From assembly GCA_902779055.1 (NCBI GenBank), contig CACZAD010000016.1, positions 42,063-106,062 on the forward strand: a DNA stretch of 64,000 nucleotides. Reading direction: 5' to 3'. The position numbers were made by a program, and so were the translations under genes. Within the stretch, counting starts at the first letter, position 1; each line of letters starts with the position of its first letter. Source of the DNA: Fibrobacter succinogenes. GTDB lineage: Bacteria > Fibrobacterota > Fibrobacteria > Fibrobacterales > Fibrobacteraceae. Positions 35,401 to 43,580 of this stretch are shown one piece after another. The notes under the pieces were generated by a model. The model worked only from the letters and a program-made list of their open reading frames with translations. It was not told the origin of the DNA and did not search any database.

Positions 35401-37182
35401 ATGAGCGTCAACTTCAAAAAATTAGGAACCCTTTGCGGCATCTCCGCAGCTATTGTCCTTACGGCAACAGGCTGCAACGATGTCGTCTCGAAGGTGACCA
35501 AAAAGAAGTTGTCCGATTTTCCAAGAAACGAGACCCTTTACATCGGCGGCTTTGACTGGGCGCCCCCCTCTACGTTCAACCCCCTCGACCCCGATCCAAA
35601 CTTCCCGGCCGACGGAAACATCCGACTCATGTACGAGTCGCTCCTCGCTTATAACCAGCTGACGGGAAGCCTTGACCCGATGCTTGCCGATTCCTACAGC
35701 AAGACCGACTCCAGCATTTCAGTTCACCTGAATCCGCAGGCAAAATGGAACAACGGCGTGAGCGTGACCCCGGACGATGTCATTTATTCGTTCCGCATCG
35801 ACTCGCTCCTCCCGACCGCGCACCACAACAACTGGAAGTACATCAGGAACATCACGGACGACGGGGACAACTTCATCACATTCCATCTCTCCGCAAAAAG
35901 GAACCCGCTCATTGTACTGAACGCGATTGCGGAGACATCCATTCTCCCCAAGTCTGTATTCGAGCCGCTCATCAAGTCCGCCAAGACGGGCAAGTCCTAC
36001 AGCATGGACTCCGTCCTCGCCTTCACGAACGACTCGTTGCCCATCGCCTCGGGGCCATACACGTTAAAGACGTACACGCCCGACCAGATTGTACTGGAAC
36101 GCGTCGAAAACTACTGGCGCATCAACAAGCACGACGGGAAAAAGCCCGCCCCCAAGTACATCATCCATTCCATTTACGACAAAAACGACAACTTCAACAG
36201 CGCGATGGTCCACGGGAACCTGGACATTTCGTCCATCTACCTCCCCAAGATCTGGGAAAAGGCAAAAGACAGCATCCGTGCCTGGAGCAGGGAAGAACCC
36301 TACCAGCTCCCCGCCACCATCACGACGCTAGTCATCGCCACCCCCAAGGAACCGTTCAATAACGAGAGCTTCAGGCGCGCCCTCGCCCACGCAATTGACT
36401 TCGAGAAAATCAAGGTACGTGCGCTCTCCAACTACACCCCGACGATGCAGCCGGGATTCATTCTCCCGTTCGGCAACGAAAAGAAATACTTCAACAAAGA
36501 GGACGCCGACCTCTACGGATACTCCTTCAATACCGAAAAAGCCCGCGAAATCCTCCAGGAAGCCGGTTACTCCTGGAATGCCGAAGGGAAGCTTCTCGAC
36601 AAGAAAAAGAAGCCGGTCCGAAGCATAACCATCGAATGCCCGCAAGGCTGGACGGACTGGGAAGAAACGATCAACGTTGTCATTGAATCGTTTGCCGAAA
36701 TCGGAGTTACCGCCGTTCCAAAGTTTGTCGATTACAATATCTGGGACTCGGACCTTCGCAAAGGAACATTCGACCTCGCCATGAAGACGCCTCCGACGGA
36801 ACACTCCATCGCCTGCCCCTGGAACAGGTTCTACCAATTTTTGAACACCGTCGCCTACAGGCCCATCGGCGAAGAAGCTTTTGCAAACCAGGGACGTTTC
36901 CAGGATTCACGGATCAACGACCTTTTGGAAAAGATTCCGAACATTACCGACGAAGAGGAACTCACCCAGGCCTACAGGGAACTCAACATCCTGTTTATGC
37001 AAACCGTTCCCGTCCTCCCCGTCATGTACAGGCCATCTACCTATTATCAGTTCTCGACCAAACACTGGACGAACTTCCCTACGGAAGAAAACCCCTATGC
37101 CCCGCCCAACAACCTCGTCGTTGCCGCCGGAGTGAGCGCATTATGGGAAATCAAGCCCGTCGAAACGGTAGATAATCAATAA
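35401..37182 (+). CDS. ABC transporter substrate-binding lipoprotein, family 5 (peptide type)
   Basis: This 593-residue protein has a lipoprotein signal with lipobox 'LTATGC' (Cys25). The mature part has the SBP_bac_5 pattern seen in DppA/OppA-type proteins: 'YESLLAYNQLTGSLDPMLAD', 'AKWNNGVSVTPDDVIYSFRI', 'IASGPYTLKTYTPDQIVLER', 'NNESFRRALAHAIDFEKIKV' and 'LFMQTVPVLPVMYRPSTYYQ'. It would bind oligopeptides or similar ligands in the periplasm for an ABC importer, but no permease or ATPase gene follows in the window. It lies 102 nt after the propeller gene with a TACATT-type hexamer between, so it may have its own promoter. Confidence 0.88.
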   Translation: MSVNFKKLGTLCGISAAIVLTATGCNDVVSKVTKKKLSDFPRNETLYIGGFDWAPPSTFNPLDPDPNFPADGNIRLMYESLLAYNQLTGSLDPMLADSYSKTDSSISVHLNPQAKWNNGVSVTPDDVIYSFRIDSLLPTAHHNNWKYIRNITDDGDNFITFHLSAKRNPLIVLNAIAETSILPKSVFEPLIKSAKTGKSYSMDSVLAFTNDSLPIASGPYTLKTYTPDQIVLERVENYWRINKHDGKKPAPKYIIHSIYDKNDNFNSAMVHGNLDISSIYLPKIWEKAKDSIRAWSREEPYQLPATITTLVIATPKEPFNNESFRRALAHAIDFEKIKVRALSNYTPTMQPGFILPFGNEKKYFNKEDADLYGYSFNTEKAREILQEAGYSWNAEGKLLDKKKKPVRSITIECPQGWTDWEETINVVIESFAEIGVTAVPKFVDYNIWDSDLRKGTFDLAMKTPPTEHSIACPWNRFYQFLNTVAYRPIGEEAFANQGRFQDSRINDLLEKIPNITDEEELTQAYRELNILFMQTVPVLPVMYRPSTYYQFSTKHWTNFPTEENPYAPPNNLVVAAGVSALWEIKPVETVDNQ

Positions 37183-37240
37183 AAAAGTTCTTTTTTCCCT
37201 CAAAAAAATTATTTTTAGCACACCTTTTTCAAGGAGTACA

Positions 37241-38041
37241 ATGGTGAAAAAGTTAAGATTTGTTTTGCCGAATGCATTCACTAGCATGAACTTTTTGCTG
37301 GGCGTATTTTCCATTTGCTGGACTACAGGTGCGTTCGGTTCGTTTAGTGCGGCAGACCAGATTCGTATGGGTGCCTATTTTGTCATCCTGAGCGCCCTTT
37401 TTGACAAGCTTGATGGTTTTGCAGCCCGTCTCGTGAACGCTAGTTCCGAATTCGGAGCCCAGTTCGATAGCCTCGCCGACTTGGTCGCATTTGGTTTGGC
37501 ACCGGCCTTCGGCGTATTCTTCACCTACAAGATTTATGCACCAGACTGGTTCCAGAACCACGGACTCCTGATGGTCATCGCCCTTTCCATCTATGTGCTT
37601 TGCGCCGCCATGCGACTCGCCAAGTACAATGCCTGCGACTCTGACACCTACCACCACCACTTTTCTGGCCTTCCGTCTACCTTTGCAGGTATGATCAACG
37701 CCACCCTGATCGTGTTCCTCAACAGCAAGGGCGTTTTTGCAACGCCGAATACCTTCATCTTCTGGCTTCCGATCATCGTGTTCATCGTAACCGGATTCCT
37801 GATGGTGAGCCCGCTTTTCCTCCCGAAACTTCAGCCGCGCAAGAACAAGGCTTTCAATATGTTCCAGATTGTCCTGATTGTGCTTACCTATATCGCAGGC
37901 CTCCTTTTCTACAACGAAAAGGTTCCGTTCGTTCTTGAATACCTGCTGATCCTCGGCATGAGCTACCTGGTCATCGGCTTTGGCGTCGGTATCGCCAAGC
38001 GCAAGGAAATCATCAAGGAAGCAAAGGCTGCTAAGAAGTAG
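37241..38041 (+). CDS. pssA: CDP-diacylglycerol-serine O-phosphatidyltransferase
   Basis: Makes phosphatidylserine from CDP-diacylglycerol and serine, the committed step to phosphatidylethanolamine. The 266-residue membrane protein has about eight helices and the CDP-alcohol phosphotransferase motif D-G-x2-A-R-x8-G-x3-D-x3-D in 'KLDGFAARLVNASSEFGAQF' continued by 'DSLADLVAFG'. Catalytic and metal-binding Asp residues are all present. AAGGAG precedes the ATG. The TAG stop codon falls inside a dispersed repeat. No psd gene is in the window. Confidence 0.93.
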   Translation: MVKKLRFVLPNAFTSMNFLLGVFSICWTTGAFGSFSAADQIRMGAYFVILSALFDKLDGFAARLVNASSEFGAQFDSLADLVAFGLAPAFGVFFTYKIYAPDWFQNHGLLMVIALSIYVLCAAMRLAKYNACDSDTYHHHFSGLPSTFAGMINATLIVFLNSKGVFATPNTFIFWLPIIVFIVTGFLMVSPLFLPKLQPRKNKAFNMFQIVLIVLTYIAGLLFYNEKVPFVLEYLLILGMSYLVIGFGVGIAKRKEIIKEAKAAKK

Positions 38042-38068
38042 GAAGTAGACAATGGTTAGTGGTTAGTC
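38038..38068 (-). repeat. Dispersed repeat at the pssA stop codon
   Basis: AGTAGGAAGTAGACAATGG followed by TTAGTGGTTAGT is the reverse complement of the ACTAACCACT/GTCTACTTCCTACT units upstream of thiC (23676-23747). The pssA stop TAG lies within it. Confidence 0.55.
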
Positions 38069-38095
38069 ATTGGCCATCATCATTAGTTTAAAGTT

Positions 38096-38126
38096 ATGCC
38101 CGCCTCCGAGCGGGCATTTCCTTTTT
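38096..38126 (+). terminator. Terminator of pssA
   Basis: Stem ATGCCCGC/GCGGGCAT with a CTCCGA loop, followed by TTCCTTTTT. Confidence 0.85.
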
Positions 38127-38166
38127 ATAGCATTCCTTGAAACGTACTAACGAGATTTTTCGCGTT

Positions 38167-38865
38167 CTAGAGCGTATCCACGCGTTCCAGGAATTCCGCA
38201 AAAGCCCGACCGTAGCGGTCGAACAGATGTTCCAACGACAGACGCGGCAGTTCCAGCGTCACGCATTCAATCCCACGTTCGCCACACCACGTTCCGAAGC
38301 TGCCCGGCGTCTTGTAACCAATATCCTGGAGCCACGGCAAGCTAAACGTCGACATCAAGTCTGTTACAAGCTTCGTCTTTTGCGGGGCATCCACGCAGGC
38401 CAGCGGCGCATGCATCGAAATAATCGACGAGGGTTTGAGTTGCTCCACCAGGGCCACAAGCGCCTTTGTTTCCGGTTCGCTCTCGGCAAATGCACCCGGC
38501 GACAAAAGCGTATCTCTCGGCGCCTCCAGAATAGAACGGGAACTGACCTTTTCTGTCGAGAAGTTCTGTGTCTTGAAATTGCGGTTGAGGTCTACCCCGT
38601 TCGCATTCCCGCGCGTTCCAAGTGCGACGCCGTCCGGATTTGCGCATAAAATAAAAGCAACCGATTCAAAATTATCGTCAAACGCACGGAGCGCACGGCT
38701 CAAAAGGAACGTTGTCTCCGGTTCTTCGCCATGGATTCCGGCCATCACCAGCAGCCTGCATTCACGCTTGCACGGGAAATACACCAACGGGGCACCCATT
38801 ACAGAGAACCCGTACTTAGAAGAGGTCAGCCGGACAATACCGCGAGATTCAGAAGAAAATTTCAT
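38167..38865 (-). CDS. M14 zinc amidase, MpaA-like (murein peptide amidase)
   Basis: This 232-residue protein lacks a signal peptide and looks cytoplasmic. Zinc ligands of the M14 family: H45 and E48 in 'MAGIHGEEPET' and H152 in 'SIISMHAPLA'. The substrate-binding block is 'NPDGVALGTRGNANGVDLNR', and catalytic Glu205 lies in 'CVTLELPRLS'. MpaA-type enzymes cut the L-Ala-D-Glu-mDap tripeptide between D-Glu and mDap during peptidoglycan recycling; the short size fits this group better than secreted carboxypeptidases. It lies on the same strand as, and downstream of, a VanY-like gene and ruvC, separated by repeats. Confidence 0.8.
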   Translation of the reverse strand: MKFSSESRGIVRLTSSKYGFSVMGAPLVYFPCKRECRLLVMAGIHGEEPETTFLLSRALRAFDDNFESVAFILCANPDGVALGTRGNANGVDLNRNFKTQNFSTEKVSSRSILEAPRDTLLSPGAFAESEPETKALVALVEQLKPSSIISMHAPLACVDAPQKTKLVTDLMSTFSLPWLQDIGYKTPGSFGTWCGERGIECVTLELPRLSLEHLFDRYGRAFAEFLERVDTL

Positions 38866-38966
38866 AGGACAAGTAGGAAGTAAGATGTAGACGGTAGGAA
38901 GTCAATATCATTGCAGCCAAGAACTGCTTACAGAGTCATCCTGAGCGAAACGCAGTGAAGTCGAAG
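38866..38966 (-). repeat. Repeat pair upstream of the MpaA-like gene
   Basis: First a copy of the CTTCCTACCGTCTAC family (38871-38903), then a 'GTCATCCTGAGCGAAACGCA' unit ending in 'GTCGAAGAATC', another common dispersed type. 38967-39000 shows nothing further. Confidence 0.5.
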
Positions 38967-39000
38967 AATCTTTTGATATGTAAAAGCGTAATAATGCATT

Positions 39001-39669
39001 CTACACAAAGTAAGGATAAATATATTCCTCCGCAAGCTGCGGGAGATTCGCCAGCACGGCACGTTTGCATTCCATAACAGACCGTTCGTAAATGCCGCGC
39101 AACACATCAAGCGAAAAATGCTCCAGACGCTTGCGGGACGTGGGCAAGTGCGCAATGTGCCAACCTTCCGGACGAATCTTGCCGCGACCAGGGACAAACA
39201 CACGGCTAAAGCCAAACGCCTCCCCCGCCTCCATACGCGAGGTCAAAAACGCATGGAACTTCGCGAACATCCCTTCGCATTCCGCAGGCGTGAGCTGAAC
39301 CTCATAGCCCTCCGCGCATGAGGCTCCATCGACGACGTCGATATCCGTCCCCAGATGGTGACGGCTCGCTCCCGGCAACGCCGACCACGTGAGAATGGCA
39401 TACATCAATTCTTCTTCGTCCTTTGGCCGTTCCATCGGCACGCCCTTTTCGGACAACAGCGGAAGCTCTCCACGAGCCTTGCGGTTCCAAATCGAAAGCT
39501 GCTTTTCGAACGAACGGTACGCCGATTCAATGCGAAGCACAAAGCCCTCCGCACAGGCCGCCTGCGATAAGGCCTGCAAGTCATCCACAATCGCACGATC
39601 CACAAAATAACCCGGCTGGAACTCGACCAAACCGGGCGTTCCGAGGCCATATGGCAACAAGTCCGTCAT
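39001..39669 (-). CDS. D-alanyl-D-alanine carboxypeptidase, VanY-like (M15B)
   Basis: This 222-residue zinc peptidase contains 'LRIESAYRSFEKQLSIWNRK' (the SAYR.s..Q..l block of M15B), 'GASRHHLGTDIDVVDG' with the SxHxxGxxxD zinc ligands, and 'EGWHIAHLP' with the catalytic Glu area and third ligand His. No clear signal peptide is seen, so a cytoplasmic recycling role or a non-classical location is possible. The ATG overlaps the ruvC stop by 4 nt (ATGA), so it is translated together with ruvC, an odd functional pairing. The terminal D-Ala of stem peptides is the expected substrate. Confidence 0.83.
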   Translation of the reverse strand: MTDLLPYGLGTPGLVEFQPGYFVDRAIVDDLQALSQAACAEGFVLRIESAYRSFEKQLSIWNRKARGELPLLSEKGVPMERPKDEEELMYAILTWSALPGASRHHLGTDIDVVDGASCAEGYEVQLTPAECEGMFAKFHAFLTSRMEAGEAFGFSRVFVPGRGKIRPEGWHIAHLPTSRKRLEHFSLDVLRGIYERSVMECKRAVLANLPQLAEEYIYPYFV

Positions 39670-40238
39670 TGAATTGTCCCTCCCATTTTTTCAATCAAGT
39701 CCTTCCACTGCTGGACAGTCGCTTTTTTCTTCTTGGTCGTCGACCGTCTCTTTACCAGCGCCTGGGCAAGCGGAGCCGGATTCGCATGAGTCCACGCAAT
39801 CGCAAGGGCATCCGTCGCATCAAGCGGAAGTTCAACGGCAGCAATCCCCAGGCGCGCAAAAATCATATTCGCCACCTGTTCCTTCGAAGCGGCGCCATCG
39901 CCTGTCACAGCCTGCTTGACGACACGCGGCGGATACTCTTCGTACGTCATCCCACGACGACGGCAAGCCACGAGAATCGCCCCGCGGATATGCCCAAGCA
40001 CCAAGGCACTCTTCACGTTTTTTGAGAAGAACACGCCTTCCATCGCCAAAGCATCCGGATGGTAATGGTCCAAACGCAATTCGAGTTCCGAAACTATATG
40101 CACAAGGCGGTCTTCCAAGTCCTTTGCAGGATTCGCATGGAACGTGCCATACTCAAGCACCTGGATTTCGTTACCCACTTTTTTCAAAAACGCATATCCG
40201 GTCGTAATAGAACCCGGATCGATACCTAGAATTACCAT
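39666..40238 (-). CDS. ruvC: Crossover junction endodeoxyribonuclease RuvC
   Basis: Resolves Holliday junctions with RuvAB. The start is set at the ATG giving 'MVILGIDPGSITTGYAF', the normal RuvC N-terminus; a longer TTG start 12 codons upstream has no ribosome binding site. Catalytic acidic residues Asp7, Glu67 ('AMEGVFFSKN') and Asp140/Asp143 ('LPLDATDALAIA') are present in the 190-residue product. TATTTT lies 6 nt before this ATG on the minus strand, which supports a leaderless start here. It is coupled to the VanY-like gene; ruvA and ruvB are not in the window. Confidence 0.95.
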   Translation of the reverse strand: MVILGIDPGSITTGYAFLKKVGNEIQVLEYGTFHANPAKDLEDRLVHIVSELELRLDHYHPDALAMEGVFFSKNVKSALVLGHIRGAILVACRRRGMTYEEYPPRVVKQAVTGDGAASKEQVANMIFARLGIAAVELPLDATDALAIAWTHANPAPLAQALVKRRSTTKKKKATVQQWKDLIEKMGGTIQ

Positions 40239-40244
40239 GACCAA

Positions 40245-40250
40245 AAAATA
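40245..40250 (-). promoter_or_regulatory. -10 element before ruvC (leaderless)
   Basis: TATTTT on the minus strand, spacer TTGGTC (6 nt), then ATG. This is nearly the same sequence as before tsaC. Confidence 0.55.
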
Positions 40251-40328
40251 GATAAAGAATTGGCTTTTTTTCAAAAAAAACGCATTTACCGTTGCTTTCT
40301 TTATTAGATTTCTCTACAGGAGGCTGCA

Positions 40329-42215
40329 ATGCTAATCGATCAAGAACACGCAGATTATATGAGAACAAAAGCTCACCCGAGGCAACTGGGAATTCCCCTG
40401 AGCCGTTGGGGCCGAAACCTTATAGCCTGCTGTCCATTCCACTCACCCGAAGAAACCTCGTTGTTTTTCTACGATGCACTAGGCTACTGGCGCTATCGCT
40501 GTTTGCAATGCGGAGCCGAAGGGGACTTGGTCGATTTTCTCATGAGAAGCCGCTTTAACGGAATGGACGAACAGTCCGCACGTTCCGAAGCATTCGACTT
40601 TTTAGGTTCGCTTGACAAAGAAATGGCAGCCAACAGCCAGGACAGCGAACACCCGTGGGTCAAGGAAGTCGGCGGCGAAAAGTCCAAAGTACTCGAATGC
40701 TTTGTGCGTTACTGCCACTGGGCCGCCTGCAAAAGCCCATCCACAGCAAAGTACCTCGAAAACCGCGGATGGAGCATTGGACAGGCCCAGCTATACGGAA
40801 TCGGTTACTACAGCGGCGATCCGGAACCCTTCATCAGCTACGGCATGCTCTCCGGCATCGAACGCCACCAGATCAGTTTTTACCTCGACAACCTCGAAGC
40901 TTACCACGAGCCGCGAATCACCATTCCGGCACGCAATTCCAAGGGATACATCCATTCCGTTTACGGAAGGCTCATCGACGATAACGACAAGAGCCACACC
41001 TACATCACTTACGCTTCGGGTCCGACAGTCATCCCCTTCAACATCCAGGCCGATAGCGAAAACCCGATTATCGTCGAAGGTTTCTTTGACGCCCTTACCG
41101 CAGACCTCGCCGGCATCCCGGGCGTTGTCTCCACGATGTACCAGGAACTGAACATCAACCATCTCTACAAGCTCAAGGCATGCGGAGCGGAAACGTTCAC
41201 GGTCATATTGCGCCGCGAACAGGACCGCAGGGAACAGGAACTGAGGATCCAGAAATACCTCAAGATGGCAGAGCAGCTGCACATGAGTCTCAAATCAATC
41301 ATCCTCCCCAAGGGTGATACCGTCGACAAGTTCGTCCGCAAAAACGGCGCCGACCAGTTGATCGAACTCATCTCTGCAACCGAAGTCGATACCATCCATT
41401 CGCACCGCCGTTCCATGCTGTTGCAAGACATCAAGGAGAATTTTGATACAGCAATGGCCTGCCCGCCCGACCAAAGCGTGGGTTACAAGCTGAATACCTT
41501 CCCCAAGCTCACCAAGGAAATCGATGGCGTGCAGTCGGGATGCTTCTTTGTATCTTCAAAGCCGTTCAGCCACAAGACCATTTTTCTTTCGAGCCTTACG
41601 CTCGATCTCATCCAGAGCAACCCGAACCTTAAGGTCATCTACGTCGCCTACGAAACACCGCGCCGCCAGATCTTCGACCGTTTTGTTTCCATGCTCATCG
41701 GAGAATCGATCCTGACCGTCCGCAAGCAGAACGCCAACAACGAAATCAACCAGAAGGTCATGGAAGCGACACGCGAGCTGATGAACTACGTTCGCAACAA
41801 CCGTCTTGAAATCTGGGAAGATATGCCCTCTCTCGACTTCAACGATCTGCTGAAGACGTTCAGACCCGAACTGAAGGAACATCCGGACCTGGTTCTTGTA
41901 ATCGACGGCATCGACCATCTGAAAATCGCCGACCGCCCCGAACTTCCGGACATCCACGAAAAGCGTTCCTCTGTGATGCTCGACCTGTACAAGGCTCTCG
42001 ACATCCCCATATTCCTCGGTGGAGAACTCATCGATTCCAATATGGGACTCTTGGGGCCTCGCGCCTACCTTCGCGATTCCGATGCCATTTACTGGCTTGC
42101 GCAGAAGGACGACGGCTTGACGCTCACAGTCGATTCCAAACGCCTGGGAACAAGCCACATTTACGAAGACAAGATTTCCATCGACCCACAATCTAGCCGA
42201 ATGCAAGAAGCTTAA
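40329..42215 (+). CDS. CHC2 zinc-finger/TOPRIM/DnaB-like primase-helicase fusion
   Basis: This 628-residue protein resembles T7 gp4/Twinkle-type fusions. Residues 30-70 are a CHC2 primase zinc finger (C35, H38, C58, C61 in 'CCPFHSPEE' and 'YRCLQCGAEGDLVDF'). Residues about 235-330 are a TOPRIM domain with Glu250 in 'IIVEGFFDALTADLAG', and 'ILRREQDRREQEL' stands where DnaG has FDGDRAG (E297/D299). From about 395 a RecA/DnaB-like domain follows, but Walker A reads 'SSKPFSHKTIFL' (His415 before Lys416-Thr417 instead of Gly), while Walker B 'LVLVIDGIDHL' (Asp526) is kept. ATP use is therefore uncertain. AGGAGG precedes the ATG, and a glycosyltransferase gene overlaps the stop. Confidence 0.7.
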   Translation: MLIDQEHADYMRTKAHPRQLGIPLSRWGRNLIACCPFHSPEETSLFFYDALGYWRYRCLQCGAEGDLVDFLMRSRFNGMDEQSARSEAFDFLGSLDKEMAANSQDSEHPWVKEVGGEKSKVLECFVRYCHWAACKSPSTAKYLENRGWSIGQAQLYGIGYYSGDPEPFISYGMLSGIERHQISFYLDNLEAYHEPRITIPARNSKGYIHSVYGRLIDDNDKSHTYITYASGPTVIPFNIQADSENPIIVEGFFDALTADLAGIPGVVSTMYQELNINHLYKLKACGAETFTVILRREQDRREQELRIQKYLKMAEQLHMSLKSIILPKGDTVDKFVRKNGADQLIELISATEVDTIHSHRRSMLLQDIKENFDTAMACPPDQSVGYKLNTFPKLTKEIDGVQSGCFFVSSKPFSHKTIFLSSLTLDLIQSNPNLKVIYVAYETPRRQIFDRFVSMLIGESILTVRKQNANNEINQKVMEATRELMNYVRNNRLEIWEDMPSLDFNDLLKTFRPELKEHPDLVLVIDGIDHLKIADRPELPDIHEKRSSVMLDLYKALDIPIFLGGELIDSNMGLLGPRAYLRDSDAIYWLAQKDDGLTLTVDSKRLGTSHIYEDKISIDPQSSRMQEA

Positions 42216-43393
42216 TGTTTACCATTGTCGATTTCAATAACTTCTGGAGTCCGTCCGGAGGCGGAGTCCGCCGTTACCATTTGCAAAAGATGGCATTCTA
42301 CGAAAAGCAGAACGAAGTTCTCTCGGTGTTCGTCATGCCGTCTGCCCAAACCTATACCGAAAAGAAAAGCGACGGGCTGATAATCGAACACGTCAAGGCA
42401 TTCCGCTTTCCTGGAAACTGGGAATACCGCTTTATGTGGAAGCCCGCCCAGATCCGTCCGATTCTCGAAAAGTACAAGCCGGATGTCATCGAAGTCGGCT
42501 CCCCTTACATTTTGCCTTCGGCAGTCCGTCGAATCGCCAAAAAGATCGTTCCGAATGCAGCGATGTTCAGTTTTTGGCACGCCGATTTTCCGGTCACCTA
42601 CGTCGGCCGTCCGATTGCCAAAAAGCTCGGTGCCGGCACAGGAACGTTCTTCCGCAAGCTCGCCTTCTGGTACGCCAAAAAAGAATTCAAGGGTTTTGAC
42701 TGCGTGCAGGCCTCCTCTAAAGAGGCCATGGCCCGACTCAAGAAGAATGGCCTGCCCGACCCGCGCTGGATCCCGCTCGGCTGCGACATCGAAATGTTCT
42801 CGCCCAGCAAGCGCGACGAAGGTCTAGTCCAGGAACTCAAGGCCGGCAATCCCGACCGACTGACAATATTCTTCCCGCACAGACATTGCAACGAAAAAGG
42901 CATCGACCTTGTGCTGGGAGCTTACGACATCCTCACGCAAAAGCTCGGACATGAACCCGCCATCGTCTTTGCAGGAACAGGCCCGAGCCTCCCGCTCGTG
43001 AAACAGGCTGCCGAAAAGTACAAGCACGTAAACTACATCGGATTCGTCAACTCCATCGACGAAATGGCCCGCTATTACGCAAGCGTCGATATCGGCCTCG
43101 CCCTCTCCGGCTGGGAAACGTTCGGACTATCCATCCTCGAAAGCATGGCCAGCGGAAACGCCCTTGTCGGTGCCGCCGCCGGAGCAGCCTTCGAACACGT
43201 CACGGAATCCGGAGCAGGCACAATCCTCAAGGAACGTACACCCGAAGCCTTGGCCGATGCGATTGTAGAACTCTACCGCTCCGACCTCACCGAAAAAAAG
43301 GCCAAGGCACGCCAATACGCCGAAAAATTCAGCTGGAACGACTGCTTTAAGCGCCAGCTCGCGTTGTACAAGGAAGTTTCCGCAACAAAATAA
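42215..43393 (+). CDS. Glycosyltransferase, GT4-like
   Basis: This 392-residue GT-B enzyme has the N-terminal acceptor-side block 'WSPSGGGVRRYHLQKM' (GGG-R loop), 'PDVIEVGSPYILP', and C-terminal donor-side blocks 'GTGPSLPLVKQAAEKYKHVN', 'YASVDIGLALSGWETFGLSI' (E-x7-E region) and 'ESMASGNALVGAAAGAAFEH'. It would transfer a nucleotide-activated sugar in the cytoplasm, perhaps for lipid or surface polysaccharide. The start shares one base with the upstream stop (TAATG), so it is coupled to the primase-helicase gene without an obvious functional link. Confidence 0.88.
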   Translation: MFTIVDFNNFWSPSGGGVRRYHLQKMAFYEKQNEVLSVFVMPSAQTYTEKKSDGLIIEHVKAFRFPGNWEYRFMWKPAQIRPILEKYKPDVIEVGSPYILPSAVRRIAKKIVPNAAMFSFWHADFPVTYVGRPIAKKLGAGTGTFFRKLAFWYAKKEFKGFDCVQASSKEAMARLKKNGLPDPRWIPLGCDIEMFSPSKRDEGLVQELKAGNPDRLTIFFPHRHCNEKGIDLVLGAYDILTQKLGHEPAIVFAGTGPSLPLVKQAAEKYKHVNYIGFVNSIDEMARYYASVDIGLALSGWETFGLSILESMASGNALVGAAAGAAFEHVTESGAGTILKERTPEALADAIVELYRSDLTEKKAKARQYAEKFSWNDCFKRQLALYKEVSATK

Positions 43394-43414
43394 CGGCAAC
43401 CTATTCCGCCATAG

Positions 43415-43446
43415 CAAAAAAGACTCGTCAATGACGAGTCTTTTTA
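43415..43446. terminator. Bidirectional terminator
   Basis: A GACTCGTC/GACGAGTC stem with an AAT loop, A-run before and T-run after, between the convergent glycosyltransferase gene and tRNA-Pro. Confidence 0.85.
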
Positions 43447-43447
43447 G

Positions 43448-43521
43448 TCGGGATGACTGAATTCGAATCAGCGACCTCTTGAACCCCATTCAAGCGCTCT
43501 ACCAGGCTGAGCTACATCCCG
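43448..43521 (-). tRNA. tRNA-Pro(GGG)
   Basis: Read on the minus strand, a full cloverleaf of 74 nt: acceptor CGGGATG/CATCCCG with discriminator A, D-arm GCTC...GAGC with a GGTA loop, and anticodon stem CTTGA/TCAAG with loop ATGGGGT (anticodon GGG). Variable AGGTC and T-arm GCTGA TTCGAAT TCAGT complete it. CCA is not encoded. It decodes CCC/CCU. Confidence 0.95.
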
Positions 43522-43580
43522 AGGTCTCTTACAAGAGTATGCCAAAGTTAGTTAAACCACGGTAGACCACTCCGGCAGCG

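Noticed and set aside
38928..39215. Minus-strand frame of 95 codons overlapping the VanY-like gene end
   Set aside because: It runs through an intergenic repeat and an alternative frame of a well-supported gene; no start signal.
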